DNA of 64,000 nucleotides. It comes from Marinimicrococcus flavescens. Its GTDB lineage: Bacteria > Pseudomonadota > Alphaproteobacteria > Geminicoccales > Geminicoccaceae. Below the pieces are notes generated by a model. The model did not search any database, was not told the DNA's origin, and saw only the letters and a program-made list of their open reading frames with translations. The position numbers were made by a program, and so were the translations under genes. Numbering within the stretch: position 1 is the first letter of the stretch; every line of letters begins with the position of its first letter. The DNA is taken from contig JARGEQ010000051.1 in assembly GCA_029211145.1 (NCBI GenBank), positions 39,989 through 103,988 of the forward strand, given 5' to 3'. Positions 24,389 to 35,205 of this stretch are shown piece by piece.

Positions 24389-26103
24389 CGCGCCACTCCG
24401 GTTCCTTCCTCCTCGAGCGCCTCCAGCGCCTCGAGCGCCTCGGCGGTGAGGCGCTGGATCTGGACCTCGACCAGCGGCCGCCGCTGGCGCTGCAGGTCGA
24501 GCCCCTGGCGCACCCCTGCCCGCACGACCTCCTGGACGCGCCCGTCGTCGAGCACCGTCTCGTCGTCGAGGGCCTCGACGGCCGTGGTGATGCCGGCTGC
24601 CAGGGTCTCGCGCATGCGCTCGAAGCGCTTCGGGTCGATGACCCCGTGCGCGGAGATCTGGGGCGTGGAGAGCACGCTGCCGAACGAGTCGAGCACGATG
24701 CTCACCATCACCGTGCCGTGGCTGGAGAGCCGCCGGCGGACCCGGAAGAGATCGTCGCCGGCATCGACCAGATCGTCGCTCTCGAGCACCACCCGGCCGG
24801 TCGGCACCTCGCCCACCACCTGGGCATGGCCCGGCGCCAGTCGCAGGATGTCGCCATTGCCGATGAGCACCGGCTGCTGCACGCCCAGGCGCCGCGCCAG
24901 CCGGATATGCGCCGAGAGATGACGCGCCTCGCCATGCACCGGCACCGCGATCTTGGGCCTGATCCAGCGGTACATCTGCTCGAGCTCGTCGCGGCAGGGA
25001 TGGCCCGAGACGTGCACGAAATGGTCTTCCTCGGTGATCACCTCGACGCCGCTGGCGACCAGCGCGTTGTGGAGGTTGAAGAGGGTCCGCTCGTTGCCGG
25101 GAATGATCTTGGCCGAGAAGATCGTCGTGTCGCCGGGCTCGAGCCGCACGCGCGGGTGTTGGCCGGCGGCCACGCGGGCGAGGGCCGCGCGGGCTTCGCC
25201 CTGGCTGCCGGTGCACAGCAGCATGACCCGGTGCCGGGGCAGCGAGGCGATGTCGCGCTCGTCGCCCAGCGGCGGCAGATGCTGCAGGTAGCCCACCTCG
25301 CGGGCCGCTTCGAGCATCCGGCGCATCGAGCGACCGACCACGAAGACCTGCCGGCCGGCGGCGTGGCCGGCGACGATGGCGGTCTCGAGCCGGGCGAGAT
25401 TGGAGGCGAAGGTGGTGACCACGACGCGGTTGGGCTGGGCCGCCACGAGATCGATCAGGCTGTCGCGGACCTCGGCCTCGGACCCGGAGGTGCCGGGCGA
25501 GAGCACGTTGGTGCTGTCGCAGACGAGCCCCAGCACGCCGGCGTCGCCGAATGCCTCGAGCGCCTCGCCGTCGGTGGGCTCGCCCACCAGCGGCGCCGGG
25601 TCGAGCTTCCAGTCGCCGGTGTGCAGCACCCGGCCGTGCTCGCACTCGATGGCAAGCGCGTTGGCCTCGGGCACCGAATGGGTGACGCGGATGAACCGGC
25701 AGCCGAAGGGGCCGATCTCGAAGTTCGCGCCCGGCTTGACGACGCGCAGCAGGCCGCCGGCATCGATGCCCGCGTCCGCGAACTTGCGCCGCAGCACCGC
25801 CGCCGCGAACGGCGTGCAGTAGATCGGGCAGCGCAGCCGCGGCCACAGATAGGGCACCGCGCCCAGATGGTCCTCGTGGGCGTGGGTGATGACCAGGCCC
25901 GCCAGCCTGTCGCGCTGCTCCTCGATGAAGCTCAGGTCGGGCAGCACGATCTCCGCGCCGGGCAGCCGGTCGTCCGCGAAGGTGAGGCCCAGGTCGACCA
26001 TCATGTAGCGGCCGTGCAGGCCGTAGAGATAGACGTTGAGGCCGATCTCGCCGACGCCGCCCAGGGGAATGAGCCGCAGCTCCTTGCCGTTGCCGCCGCT
26101 CAC
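24385..26103 (-). CDS. rnj: Ribonuclease J
   Basis: Zinc-dependent beta-CASP ribonuclease (572 aa) with 5'-3' exo- and endonuclease activity, used for rRNA maturation and mRNA decay. Metallo-beta-lactamase motif HAHEDH at residues 74-79, THSVPEANALAI, LHTGDWKLDP, the beta-CASP region with CTGSQGE, and HVSGHPCRDELEQM plus VPVHGEARHL. The start is GTG 26103, which overlaps the coaX stop as GTGA; no ATG is nearby. Co-transcribed with coaX and mce. Confidence 0.95.
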   Translation of the reverse strand: MSGGNGKELRLIPLGGVGEIGLNVYLYGLHGRYMMVDLGLTFADDRLPGAEIVLPDLSFIEEQRDRLAGLVITHAHEDHLGAVPYLWPRLRCPIYCTPFAAAVLRRKFADAGIDAGGLLRVVKPGANFEIGPFGCRFIRVTHSVPEANALAIECEHGRVLHTGDWKLDPAPLVGEPTDGEALEAFGDAGVLGLVCDSTNVLSPGTSGSEAEVRDSLIDLVAAQPNRVVVTTFASNLARLETAIVAGHAAGRQVFVVGRSMRRMLEAAREVGYLQHLPPLGDERDIASLPRHRVMLLCTGSQGEARAALARVAAGQHPRVRLEPGDTTIFSAKIIPGNERTLFNLHNALVASGVEVITEEDHFVHVSGHPCRDELEQMYRWIRPKIAVPVHGEARHLSAHIRLARRLGVQQPVLIGNGDILRLAPGHAQVVGEVPTGRVVLESDDLVDAGDDLFRVRRRLSSHGTVMVSIVLDSFGSVLSTPQISAHGVIDPKRFERMRETLAAGITTAVEALDDETVLDDGRVQEVVRAGVRQGLDLQRQRRPLVEVQIQRLTAEALEALEALEEEGTGVAR

Positions 26104-26897
26104 GCCGTCTGCTCCCTGCCGGCCAGAATGAGCGCCTGGTTGAGCTCGTAGATCTCGAGGAGGCCCGCCATCGTGAGGTCGTGATCGAGATGCTGGAGCG
26201 CCGTACAGCGCTTGACGAAGAGCGGTGCTAGGCCGCCGGTCGCGATGGTGGTCATGGGCTTCCCGTACTCTTTCTGTATCCGTTCCACGAGCCCCTCGAT
26301 GAGGCCGACATAGCCCCAGAAGATGCCCGATTGCATGGCGCCGACGGTCGATCGTCCGATCACCGTCTCGGGTGGCTCGACGGCGATGCGCGGCAGCCGG
26401 GCGGCCGCCCGGTGGAGGGCCTCGATGGAGAGGCCGATCCCCGGAGCGATGGCGCCGCCGGCATAGGCACCGTCCTCGTCGACCACGTCGAAGGTCGTGG
26501 CCGTGCCGAAATCCACGATGATCAGCGGCGGAATGTAGCGCTTGAGCGCCGCCACCGCATTGACCACCCTGTCCGCCCCCACCTCCTTGGGATCCGGCAG
26601 GCGGATCGGCAGGGGAAAGTCGAGGTCCTCGCCCACGACGAAGGCCTTGCGGGCGAAGAACTCGCGGCTCATCCAGCGCAGCGGCACCACCGCCTGCGGC
26701 ACGACGCTGGAGATGATCACCGCCTCGACCTGGCGATGGTCGAGCGCGCGCAGCGTCATGAGCTGGATCAGGGCCGCGGCATATTCCTCGGCCGTCCGCT
26801 CCCGGTTGGTCGACAGCCGCCACTGCCCCATCCGCTGGCCGCCCCGGTAGAGCGCAAAGACCGTATTGGTGTTGCCGACGTCGATGGCGAGAAGCAT
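26100..26897 (-). CDS. coaX: Type III pantothenate kinase
   Basis: Catalyses the first step of coenzyme A synthesis (265 aa). ASKHA-fold motifs: LAIDVGNTNTVFAL (phosphate loop), LPDPKEVGADRVVNAVAAL and IIVDFGTATTFDVVDEDGAYAGGAIAPG. ATG 26897 is chosen because the family starts directly with the DVGNT strand; an upstream in-frame start at 26939 would add a basic, non-conserved extension. Between birA (107 nt away) and rnj (4-nt overlap). Confidence 0.95.
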   Translation of the reverse strand: MLLAIDVGNTNTVFALYRGGQRMGQWRLSTNRERTAEEYAAALIQLMTLRALDHRQVEAVIISSVVPQAVVPLRWMSREFFARKAFVVGEDLDFPLPIRLPDPKEVGADRVVNAVAALKRYIPPLIIVDFGTATTFDVVDEDGAYAGGAIAPGIGLSIEALHRAAARLPRIAVEPPETVIGRSTVGAMQSGIFWGYVGLIEGLVERIQKEYGKPMTTIATGGLAPLFVKRCTALQHLDHDLTMAGLLEIYELNQALILAGREQTA

Positions 26898-27004
26898 CAG
26901 GCGAATCCCGTGCGGAGTCCGGCGCCGAGGCCGAGGCACGGCATTTCTACCGTTCTCCGGCCGCCGCGGCCACCATTCTCCCGTGCGGCCCGAGCGCCCG
27001 CCCC

Positions 27005-27754
27005 TCAGCCGAAGAACAGCTCACCGGCCTCGAATCGGCGGATCTCGCCGGCATCCGTCACCAGCCTCAGCGCACCCTGGTCGTCGAGGTCGAGCATCCG
27101 GCCGGCCACCGTCTCCCCGCCCGCGACAATCCGCACCGGCTCGCCGATGCCGACCGCCCGCGCCAGCCAGCTGTCGCGCAGCCCGGCGAAGCCCTGCGTC
27201 CGCCACAGCCGCAGCCGCGCCTCGAGTCTCGGCATCAGGGCCTCGAGGAAGCCGTCGGGCGTGACCGAGAGCCCCAGCGCCTTGAGGCTGGAGGTCGGAT
27301 AGGGCGTGTCCTTGGGGTGGGCGACGAGATTGGCGCCGAGCCCGACCACCACCCAAAGGCTCTCGCCGTCGGCGGCGGCCGCTCCTTCCAGGAGGATGCC
27401 GGCGATCTTGGCGCGACCCACCAGCACGTCGTTGGGCCACTTCACGCTGACGTCCACCCGCCCGGCCGCAAGCCCCGTCACCGTCTCGGCGACAACGAGC
27501 CCGGTCAGCAGCGAGAGCGAGGCGGCCCGCGCCAATGGCAGACGCGGGCGCAAGAGCAACGAGCCGTAGAAGTTGCCGGGCGCGGAAGCCCATCGCCTGC
27601 CGTGCCGGCCGCGGCCGGCGGCCTGGGCATCGGCCAGGACCCAAAGGCCCTCCGGCTCGCCGCGCTCGGCAGCGGCGCGGGCCAGGTCGTTGGTGCTGCC
27701 GACCAGGCCGTGCCGCTCGATGTGGAACTGCAGCGCCTGCGAGTCCGCGCTCAC
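27005..27754 (-). CDS. birA: Biotin--[acetyl-CoA-carboxylase] ligase
   Basis: Monofunctional biotin protein ligase (249 aa) that attaches biotin to carboxylase subunits. It lacks the N-terminal helix-turn-helix of E. coli BirA, so it is not a repressor. Motifs: VGSTNDLA, the biotinyl-AMP loop GRGRHGRRW, SVKWPNDVLV with the catalytic Lys, GILLEG and the C-terminal SH3-like domain. The start is GTG 27754, overlapping the nuoN stop as GTGA. The birA-coaX-rnj order after nuoN is standard for alphaproteobacteria. Confidence 0.95.
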   Translation of the reverse strand: MSADSQALQFHIERHGLVGSTNDLARAAAERGEPEGLWVLADAQAAGRGRHGRRWASAPGNFYGSLLLRPRLPLARAASLSLLTGLVVAETVTGLAAGRVDVSVKWPNDVLVGRAKIAGILLEGAAAADGESLWVVVGLGANLVAHPKDTPYPTSSLKALGLSVTPDGFLEALMPRLEARLRLWRTQGFAGLRDSWLARAVGIGEPVRIVAGGETVAGRMLDLDDQGALRLVTDAGEIRRFEAGELFFG

Positions 27755-29211
27755 CGCATGAGCGCTGCCGCTGCCGTGGCGGCCGCCGCCAGCAGCGGGC
27801 CGGGGACCACCACGAAGAGCAGGTTCATGACGGTGGTCACTGCCGCCACCCCGGCCACGCCGGGATCGGCTCCGCCGTCGAACGCCTCGGCCGGCTCGTC
27901 GAAGTAGATCACCTTGACGACCCGCAGATAGTAGAAGGCGCCGACCACGCTGGTGAGCACGCCGACCACCGCCAGCCAGGTGAGCCCGGCATCGACCGCG
28001 GCAAGGAAGACGTAGAGCTTGCCGAAGAAGCCGGCCAGCGGCGGGATGCCGGCCAGCGAGAACATCAGCACGCCGAACGCCGCGGCCAGCAGCGGCTGAC
28101 GCCGCCCGAGCCCTGCAAGATCGGCGATCTCCTCCACATAGCGGCCCTGGCGGCGCATGAAGAGGATGCAGCTGAAGGTGCCCAGCGTCATGACGAGATA
28201 GATCGCCATGTAGATGAGCACGCCATAGGCGCCCTTCTCGGTTCCCGCCGAGAGGCCCACCAGCGCATAGCCGACATGGCCGATGCCGGAATAGGCCATG
28301 AGGCGCTTGATGTTGGTCTGGCCAATGGCAGCGAACGCACCCAGCAGCATCGACGCCACGGCGATCAGGATCACGACCTGCTGCCAGGCGTCGACCCACT
28401 CGCCGAACGGCTGCATGAGCACGCGCACGAAGAGCCCCACCGCCGCCACCTTGGGCGCCGCGGCGAAGAAGGTCGCAACCGGCGTCGGCGAGCCCTCGTA
28501 AACGTCGGGCGTCCACATGTGGAAGGGCACGGCGGCGAGCTTGAAGGCCAGGCCCGCGATCACGAACACCAGACCGGTGACGGCACCCACCGGCAGGCTG
28601 CCGACCGTCCCGTCGGTGCCATGGAACGCCGCGGCGATCCCCTCGAAGCTCACCGTGCCGGTGAAGCCGTAGACCAGCGAGCAACCATAGAGGAGCATGC
28701 CCGAAGCCAACGCCCCCAGGACGAAATATTTGAGGCCAGCCTCGGTCGAGCGGAGATTGTCGCGGTGGAACGCCGCCATGACGTAGAGCGGCAGGCTGTG
28801 CAGCTCGAGCGCCATGTAGAGGGCGATCAGGCTGTTGGCCGAGACCATCATGCACATGCCGAGCGAGGCGAAGACCAGCAGCACGGCATACTCGAAGCGC
28901 TCGACGCGCTCCTCGCGCATGTAGCTCGTGGCCACCAGGAGGCTGCCGGCGGCACCCGCCAGCATAATGACCTTGAGAAAGCCGGCAAAGCCGTCGAACA
29001 CGAAGTGGCCGAAGAAGCCGGTCTGCGGCTGGCGGTCGAGGGTGAGCGCCAGCAGGGCGGCCACGAGGAGGGCCACCACCGCCAGCGGCGTCACCGTCTT
29101 GAGACCGTCCTCCTCGCGCATGGCGCCCAGCACCAGGAGCACCAGCCCGGCTCCCGCAAGGATGATCTCGGGCAGCGCCGGGGTGAGGTCGAAGACAAAT
29201 TCCGGGATCAT
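27751..29211 (-). CDS. nuoN: NADH-quinone oxidoreductase subunit N
   Basis: Antiporter-like membrane subunit of complex I (486 aa, about 14 hydrophobic helices), one of the proton-pumping modules. Conserved features: YALVLLFAS-type lysine helix region, KYFVLGALASGMLLYG, FKLAAVPFHMWTPDVYEGSP and QTNIKRLMAYSGIGHVGY. It begins 7 nt after the nuoM stop. Last nuo gene of the operon. Confidence 0.97.
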   Translation of the reverse strand: MIPEFVFDLTPALPEIILAGAGLVLLVLGAMREEDGLKTVTPLAVVALLVAALLALTLDRQPQTGFFGHFVFDGFAGFLKVIMLAGAAGSLLVATSYMREERVERFEYAVLLVFASLGMCMMVSANSLIALYMALELHSLPLYVMAAFHRDNLRSTEAGLKYFVLGALASGMLLYGCSLVYGFTGTVSFEGIAAAFHGTDGTVGSLPVGAVTGLVFVIAGLAFKLAAVPFHMWTPDVYEGSPTPVATFFAAAPKVAAVGLFVRVLMQPFGEWVDAWQQVVILIAVASMLLGAFAAIGQTNIKRLMAYSGIGHVGYALVGLSAGTEKGAYGVLIYMAIYLVMTLGTFSCILFMRRQGRYVEEIADLAGLGRRQPLLAAAFGVLMFSLAGIPPLAGFFGKLYVFLAAVDAGLTWLAVVGVLTSVVGAFYYLRVVKVIYFDEPAEAFDGGADPGVAGVAAVTTVMNLLFVVVPGPLLAAAATAAAALMR

Positions 29212-29218
29212 CGCGTCC

Positions 29219-30724
29219 TCACCACAACGCCACCTGGGTGCCGCCGGTCTTGGCGGCCATCCCGGCCAGCAGCTCGTTCACCGATGCCGCCATCGGATCA
29301 AGGAAGAAGGAAGGATAGACGCCCATCCAGATCGCCAGGATGACGAGCGGCGCGAAGGCCAGGAGCTCGTTGGTGCGCATGTCCTTGATGGACCGCAGGC
29401 TCTCCTTGGTGAGCGCCCCGAAGACCACCCGGCGGTAGAGCCACAGCATGTAGCCGGCGCCCAGGATCAGTCCGGTGGCGGCGAAGAAGGCGACCCAGGA
29501 ATTGACCTGGAAGACGCCGACGATCACCAGCACCTCGCCGACGAAGCCGGAGGTCCCCGGCACGCCCACCGAGGCGAACATGAAGAGCATGAAGGTGAAG
29601 GCGTAGACCGGCATGCGCTCGGCGAGGCCGCCATAACGGTCGATCTCGCGGCTGTGGATCCGGTCGTAGATCACCCCCACCACCATGAAGAGCGCCGAGG
29701 AGACGATGCCGTGGCTGAGCATCTGGATGATGCTGCCCTGGATGCCCATGGCGTTGGGCGTGAAGCAGCCGATCGTCACGATGCCCATATGGGCCACCGA
29801 GGAGTAGGCGATCAGCTTCTTCATGTCGCTCTGCATGAGGGCCACGAGCGAGGTGTAGACGATGGCCACGGCCGAGAGCGTGAAGACCATCGGCGCGAAG
29901 TAGGCCGAGGCGTCGGGCAGCATCGGCAGCGAGAAGCGCAGGAAGCCGTAGCCGCCGAGCTTCAGCAGCACGCCCGCCAGCAGCACCGAGCCGGCCGTCG
30001 GCGCCTCCACGTGGGCGTCGGGCAGCCAGGTGTGGAACGGCCACATCGGCACCTTCACGGCGAAGGAGGCGAAGAAGGCCAGCCACAGCCAGAGCTGGAG
30101 CTCGGGCGGGAAGTTGTGCGCCATCAGCCCCGGGATCTCGGTGGTGCCGGCCTCGCGGTACATCACGATGATGGCGACGAGGAACAGCACCGAGCCCAGC
30201 AGCGTGTAGAGGAAGAACTTGAAGGAGGCGTAGATCCGCCGCGGCCCGCCCCAGATCCCGATGATCAGGTACATCGGGATCAGGATGCCCTCGAAGAAGA
30301 GGTAGAAGAGCACCACGTCGAGCGCCGAGAACACGCCCACCATGAGGGTGTCCATGATCAAAAAGGCGATCATGAACTCCTTCACGCTGGTGTTCACCGA
30401 GTGCCAGGACCCGACGATGATCACCACCGTCAGAAGCGTGGAGAGCAGGACGAACCACAAGGAGATCCCGTCGATCCCCATGTGGTAGCTGACGCCCAGC
30501 CCCTCGAGCCACGGCGCCTTCTCGACCAGCTGGAAGCCGCCCTGGGCGGGATCGAAATTGGCCCACACCAGCAGCGACAGAAGGAAGGTCACCAGCGCCG
30601 TCCACAGCGCCACGCTGCGGCTGTTACGCGCCACCACCTCCTCGTCGCCGCGAATGAAGAAGATGAACGCGGCGCCGACCAGCGGCAGGAAGGTGACGAG
30701 GGAGAGCAGCGGCCAGTCGCTCAT
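29219..30724 (-). CDS. nuoM: NADH-quinone oxidoreductase subunit M
   Basis: Antiporter-like proton-pumping subunit of complex I (501 aa). Hallmarks: [35 protein letters not shown] with the key Glu, the [20 protein letters not shown] loop, and [14 protein letters not shown] 30724 overlaps the nuoL stop by 4 nt. Order and length are as in other alphaproteobacteria. Confidence 0.97.
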   Translation of the reverse strand: MSDWPLLSLVTFLPLVGAAFIFFIRGDEEVVARNSRSVALWTALVTFLLSLLVWANFDPAQGGFQLVEKAPWLEGLGVSYHMGIDGISLWFVLLSTLLTVVIIVGSWHSVNTSVKEFMIAFLIMDTLMVGVFSALDVVLFYLFFEGILIPMYLIIGIWGGPRRIYASFKFFLYTLLGSVLFLVAIIVMYREAGTTEIPGLMAHNFPPELQLWLWLAFFASFAVKVPMWPFHTWLPDAHVEAPTAGSVLLAGVLLKLGGYGFLRFSLPMLPDASAYFAPMVFTLSAVAIVYTSLVALMQSDMKKLIAYSSVAHMGIVTIGCFTPNAMGIQGSIIQMLSHGIVSSALFMVVGVIYDRIHSREIDRYGGLAERMPVYAFTFMLFMFASVGVPGTSGFVGEVLVIVGVFQVNSWVAFFAATGLILGAGYMLWLYRRVVFGALTKESLRSIKDMRTNELLAFAPLVILAIWMGVYPSFFLDPMAASVNELLAGMAAKTGGTQVALW

Positions 30725-32652
30725 CGGCCCAGCCCCGCGCCCAAGAGATACCAGGAGACGAGCACCGCCACTCCGATCAGCATGGCAAACGCGTAGTGGT
30801 AGACATAGCCGCTCTGCAGACGCACCGCCCGGCGCGCCGCCGCCATGGTCGAGGCGGCGAGGCCGTCGGGACCGAAGCGGTCGATGATGCCCTGATCACC
30901 GAACCGCCAGAAGCCCACCCCGAGCGCCTTGGCCGGGCGCACGAACAGCGCGTCGTAGAGCTCGTCGAAATACCACTTGTTGTAGGAGAACAGGTAGAGC
31001 GGGCGCAGCGCGCCGGCGACGCGCCCGGGCAGGCCCGGGCTTGCGACGTAGAACACCCAGGAGAGGCCCAGGCCCGTCGCCATCGCCAGGAACGGCGCCA
31101 GCTTCACGAGGAAGGGCACGTGGTGCAGCTCCTCGAGCACCTCGTTGCCCGGCCGGGTGAAGATCGACCCTGCCCAGAAGCTGCCGTCGGCGCCGACCAT
31201 GCCCGAGCCCAGCCAGCCGGCGAAGACCGCCCCCACCGCCAGCACGCCCAGCGGGATGGTCATGACCAGCGGGCTCTCGTGGACGTGATGCATGGTCTCC
31301 TCGTCGGCGCGCGGCTTGCCGTGGAAGGTCATGAAGATCAGCCGGCCGGAGTAGAAGGCCGTCATCACCGCAGCGGCGATGCCGAGCCAGAAGGCGTAGC
31401 CGGCGAACGCGTTGTGCGACGCCCAGGCAGCCTCGAGGATGGCGTCCTTGGAGAAGAACCCGGCAAAGCCCGGGAAGCCCACCAGCGCCAGCGTGCCGAT
31501 CCACATCACCGCGTAGGTGAAGGGAATCTTCCGCCAGATCCCGCCCATCCTGCGCATGTCCTGCTCGTCGGACATGGCGTGGATCACCGAGCCCGCGCCC
31601 AGGAACAGCAGGGCCTTGAAGAAGGCGTGGGTGTAGAGGTGGAAGATGCCGGCGGAGTAGGCTCCCACTCCTGCCGCGAAGAACATGTAGCCCAGCTGCG
31701 AGCAGGTCGAATAGGCGATCACCCGCTTGATGTCGAACTGGGTGAGCCCGATCGTGGCCGCGAAGAACGCGGTCGAGGCGCCGATGAAGGTGACGAAGGC
31801 CAGGGCGGTGGGCGCGTACTCGAAGAGCGGCGAGAAGCGCGCCACCAGGAACACGCCGGCGGTCACCATGGTGGCCGCGTGGATCAGCGCCGAGACCGGG
31901 GTCGGGCCCTCCATGGCGTCCGGCAGCCAGGTGTGCAGGCCCAGCTGCGCCGACTTGCCCATGGCCCCGATGAACAGCAGGAAGCAGAGCACGGTGAGCG
32001 TGTCGTAGGTGGCGCCGAAGACCACGAGCTGGGTGCCGGCGAGGCCTTCGGCAGCGGCGAAGATCTGGTCGTACTGGACGCTGTCGAACACCAGGAAGAT
32101 GCCGGCGATGCCCAGGATCAGCGCGAAGTCGCCCACACGGTTGACCACGAAGGCCTTGATCGCCGCGGCGTTCGCCGAGGGCCTGGTGTACCAGAAGCCG
32201 ATCAGCAGGTAGGAGGCCACGCCCACGCCCTCCCAGCCGAAGAACAGCTGGAGGAGGTTGTCGGAGGTCACCAGCATGAGCATCGCGAAGGTGAAGAGCG
32301 AGAGATAGCTCATGAACCTCGGGATGCTCTTGTCGTGGGACATGTAGCCCACGGAGTAGAGATGGATGAAGGAGCTGATGAAGCTCACGACGAACATCAT
32401 GACCGTCGAGAGCGGGTCTACCCTGAGCGCCCAGTCGACCTCGAAGCCGCCGACCTGGATCCAGCGCAGCACCTCGACCTTGAAGGCGGGCTCGCCGACA
32501 TAGCCGAAGAGGCCGATCACCGAGCACAGGGCCGAGACGGCCATCAGGCTGCAGGTGACGATCTGGGAGGCGCGGTCGCCGATCACCCGGCCGAAGAGGC
32601 CGGCCACGATCGCGCCCAAAAGCGGCGCGAAGACGAGGATGATGTGAAGCAT
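30721..32652 (-). CDS. nuoL: NADH-quinone oxidoreductase subunit L
   Basis: Largest antiporter-like subunit of complex I (643 aa), with a long C-terminal amphipathic helix running along the membrane arm. Visible blocks: [64 protein letters not shown] (split only for quotation) and [15 protein letters not shown]. It starts 10 nt after the nuoK stop and overlaps nuoM. Confidence 0.97.
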   Translation of the reverse strand: MLHIILVFAPLLGAIVAGLFGRVIGDRASQIVTCSLMAVSALCSVIGLFGYVGEPAFKVEVLRWIQVGGFEVDWALRVDPLSTVMMFVVSFISSFIHLYSVGYMSHDKSIPRFMSYLSLFTFAMLMLVTSDNLLQLFFGWEGVGVASYLLIGFWYTRPSANAAAIKAFVVNRVGDFALILGIAGIFLVFDSVQYDQIFAAAEGLAGTQLVVFGATYDTLTVLCFLLFIGAMGKSAQLGLHTWLPDAMEGPTPVSALIHAATMVTAGVFLVARFSPLFEYAPTALAFVTFIGASTAFFAATIGLTQFDIKRVIAYSTCSQLGYMFFAAGVGAYSAGIFHLYTHAFFKALLFLGAGSVIHAMSDEQDMRRMGGIWRKIPFTYAVMWIGTLALVGFPGFAGFFSKDAILEAAWASHNAFAGYAFWLGIAAAVMTAFYSGRLIFMTFHGKPRADEETMHHVHESPLVMTIPLGVLAVGAVFAGWLGSGMVGADGSFWAGSIFTRPGNEVLEELHHVPFLVKLAPFLAMATGLGLSWVFYVASPGLPGRVAGALRPLYLFSYNKWYFDELYDALFVRPAKALGVGFWRFGDQGIIDRFGPDGLAASTMAAARRAVRLQSGYVYHYAFAMLIGVAVLVSWYLLGAGLGR

Positions 32653-32662
32653 CGGGCGAGCC

Positions 32663-32974
32663 CTAGCCCTTCATGAGATTGATGTCTTCGACCGCGATGC
32701 TGCCGCGGTTGCGGAAATAGACCACGACGATGGCAAGGCCGATGGCAGCCTCCGCCGCCGCCACGGTCAGCACGAACAGCGCGAACACCTGCCCGGCGAG
32801 ATCCGCCAGATAGGACGAGAAGGCCACCAGGTTGATGTTGATCGCCAGCAGGATCAGCTCGATCGACATCAAGATGACGATCACGTTCTTCCGGTTGAGG
32901 AAGATGCCGAAGATGCCGATCGTGAACACGACGGCCGCCAGCGTGAGATAGTGCCCAAGCGGAATGGCAGACAT
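32663..32974 (-). CDS. nuoK: NADH-quinone oxidoreductase subunit K
   Basis: Small complex I membrane subunit (103 aa, three helices) between J and the antiporter subunits. It carries the conserved membrane glutamates in [15 protein letters not shown] and [14 protein letters not shown] 32974 overlaps the nuoJ stop as ATGA. Confidence 0.96.
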   Translation of the reverse strand: MSAIPLGHYLTLAAVVFTIGIFGIFLNRKNVIVILMSIELILLAININLVAFSSYLADLAGQVFALFVLTVAAAEAAIGLAIVVVYFRNRGSIAVEDINLMKG

Positions 32975-33582
32975 CAGACGCCGCTCCCCGAACGGACCTT
33001 GCGCAGCTCGACGGTCTCGGACGGGCGCCGGTGCACCTGCCGCCCGATGTCCTGGCGGCGAATGCCCGGACGCTGGCGCAAGGTGAGCGAGATGGCGCCG
33101 ATGATCGCCACGAGGAGGATCAGGCCGGCGGTCTGGAAGAGATAGACATAGTCGGTGTAGAGGACGTTGCCGAGCAGCTCGGTGTTGCTGGCGAGAGGCA
33201 CCGTGCCGGGCCCGGCGAGCACCTCGCCCTCCTCGCCCAGCACCCACGTCCCGACCACCATGATCAGCTCGATCATCAAGATGATGCCGACCACGGCGCC
33301 GATCGACATGTACTGCATGAAGCCCTGGCGCAGCTGGACGAAATTGACGTCGAGCATCATCACCACGAACATGAAGAGCACGGCCACGGCGCCCACATAG
33401 ACCACCACCAGCATCATCGCCAGGAACTCGGCGCCGATCAGGACGAACAGGCCGGCCGTGTTGAAGAAGCTGAGGATCAGGAAGAGCACCGAGTGCACGG
33501 GGTTGCGCGCCGCGACGACCATGACCGCCGAGGCCACGGTCACAACCGCGAAGACGTAGAAGATGAAGAGCTCGACGGTCAT
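32974..33582 (-). CDS. nuoJ: NADH-quinone oxidoreductase subunit J
   Basis: Complex I membrane subunit (202 aa from this start) with five helices. The hallmark [27 protein letters not shown] helix (residue run shared by the family; shown in two parts: [27 protein letters not shown]) contains the pi-bulge region. I chose ATG 33582 because homologues start just before the first helix; an upstream ATG at 33600 adds MPGSGL and cannot be excluded. The C terminus past residue 180 is hydrophilic and variable. Confidence 0.94.
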   Translation of the reverse strand: MTVELFIFYVFAVVTVASAVMVVAARNPVHSVLFLILSFFNTAGLFVLIGAEFLAMMLVVVYVGAVAVLFMFVVMMLDVNFVQLRQGFMQYMSIGAVVGIILMIELIMVVGTWVLGEEGEVLAGPGTVPLASNTELLGNVLYTDYVYLFQTAGLILLVAIIGAISLTLRQRPGIRRQDIGRQVHRRPSETVELRKVRSGSGV

Positions 33583-33642
33583 GAGGCCGGATCCAGGCAT
33601 CGCCTTGGGCAGGAGCAGCCGGCCTAGGCCGGCGCGGGCTGT

Positions 33643-34131
33643 TTAGCGGTAGGGGGCGTCGGCGGCAAGGTTGGCCGCGATCTCGCGCTCCCAGCGCTCG
33701 CCGTTCGCGAGCAGCTTCTCCTTGTTGTAGAAGAGCTCCTCGCGGGTCTCGGCCGCGAACTCGTAGTTCGGCCCCTCGACGATGGCATCGACCGGGCAGG
33801 CTTCCTCGCAAAAGCCGCAATAGATGCACTTGGTCATGTCGATGTCGTAGCGCGTCGTGCGCCGCGTGCCGTCGGCGCGCGGCTCGCTCTCGATGGTGAT
33901 CGCCTGGGCGGGGCAGATGGCCTCGCACAGCTTGCAGGCGATGCAGCGCTCCTCGCCGTTGGGATAGCGGCGCAGCGCGTGCTCGCCGCGAAAGCGCGGC
34001 GACAGCGGGCCCTTCTCGTAGGGATAGTTCAGCGTCACCTTGCGCTTGAACATGTACTTGAAGGTCAGCACGAAGCCGGTCACGAGCTCTTGCCAGAGCA
34101 TGGTGCGGGCGACGCGGTCGAGTGCGAGCAT
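33643..34131 (-). CDS. nuoI: NADH-quinone oxidoreductase subunit I
   Basis: Peripheral-arm subunit (162 aa) holding two [4Fe-4S] clusters (N6a, N6b) on the path to quinone: [12 protein letters not shown] and [12 protein letters not shown]. The N-terminal helix and [20 protein letters not shown] are almost invariant in alphaproteobacteria and mitochondria. ATG 34131 is chosen from homologue N termini (MLALDRVAR); the frame stays open to 34176. Confidence 0.97.
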   Translation of the reverse strand: MLALDRVARTMLWQELVTGFVLTFKYMFKRKVTLNYPYEKGPLSPRFRGEHALRRYPNGEERCIACKLCEAICPAQAITIESEPRADGTRRTTRYDIDMTKCIYCGFCEEACPVDAIVEGPNYEFAAETREELFYNKEKLLANGERWEREIAANLAADAPYR

Positions 34132-34191
34132 CCGATCAACTCCTTGCCGCCGCCCGAGCCGGGCGGGCGACGACAACAGGAAACCATCGCA

Positions 34192-35205
34192 TCACTTGGG
34201 CAGCAGGTCGAACGCGACCAGGAAGCCCGAGGTCACCACGACCCATACCAGCGAGAAAGGCAGGAGAACCTTCCAGCCGAGCCGCATGAGCTGGTCGTAG
34301 CGGTAGCGGGGCAGCGTGGCGCGGGCCCAGATGAAGACGAAGAGCATCAGGCAGATCTTGAGAATGAACCAGATCGGCCCGGGAACGAGGTTCAGCGGGA
34401 AGATGTCGAAGGGTGCCAGCCAGCCGCCGAGGAACAGGATCGTGGCGATGGCACTCATCAGGATCATGTTGGCGTATTCGCCGAGGAAAAAGAGCGCGAA
34501 GGTCATCGCGCTGTACTCGACGTTGTAGCCCGTCACCAGCGATGATTCGTCCTCGGGCATGTCGAACGGATGGCGGTTGGTCTCCGCCAGGATCGACACG
34601 ATGAAGATCATGAACATCGGGAAGTGCCAGATCATGTACCACCCGTGCTCGCCCTGGGCGCGCACGATGTCGCTCAGATTGAGCGAGCCGGCGGTGATCA
34701 GCACGTTCACGATGATCAGGCCGATGGCGATCTCGTAGGAGACCATCTGCGCCGAGGAGCGCAGGGCACCAAGGAACGCATAGCGGGAGTTGGAGGCCCA
34801 GCCCGCCATGATGATCCCGTAGACGCCCAGCGAGCTGATGGCGAACAGGTAGAGGATGCCGACATTGATGTCGGCCAGCACCAGCCCGTCGCCGAAGGGG
34901 ATCACCGCCCAGCCGATGAGCGCCAGGATGAAGGTCACCATCGGCGCCAGGACGAACACGATCCGGTTGGCGCCGGTAGGGACGACGGTCTCCTTGAGGA
35001 ACAGCTTGAGGCCGTCGGCCAGCGGCTGCAGCAGGCCGTAAGGGCCCACCGTCATCGGCCCCTGGCGCAGCTGCATGGCGCCGATCACCTTGCGCTCGGC
35101 ATAGGTGAGGTAGGCCACCGCCAGCAGCAGCGGCAGCACGATGGCGAGGATCTGCAGGGTGATCAGCAGAACGGGCCAGATCGCCCCGGACCAGAGATCA
35201 GCCAT
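34192..35205 (-). CDS. nuoH: NADH-quinone oxidoreductase subunit H
   Basis: Complex I membrane subunit (337 aa, eight helices) that lines the quinone entry site with B, D and I. Hallmarks: [53 protein letters not shown] and [23 protein letters not shown] 35205 (MADLW) overlaps the end of nuoG by 8 nt; an earlier in-frame start at 35232 would add nine residues not seen in the family. Confidence 0.97.
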   Translation of the reverse strand: MADLWSGAIWPVLLITLQILAIVLPLLLAVAYLTYAERKVIGAMQLRQGPMTVGPYGLLQPLADGLKLFLKETVVPTGANRIVFVLAPMVTFILALIGWAVIPFGDGLVLADINVGILYLFAISSLGVYGIIMAGWASNSRYAFLGALRSSAQMVSYEIAIGLIIVNVLITAGSLNLSDIVRAQGEHGWYMIWHFPMFMIFIVSILAETNRHPFDMPEDESSLVTGYNVEYSAMTFALFFLGEYANMILMSAIATILFLGGWLAPFDIFPLNLVPGPIWFILKICLMLFVFIWARATLPRYRYDQLMRLGWKVLLPFSLVWVVVTSGFLVAFDLLPK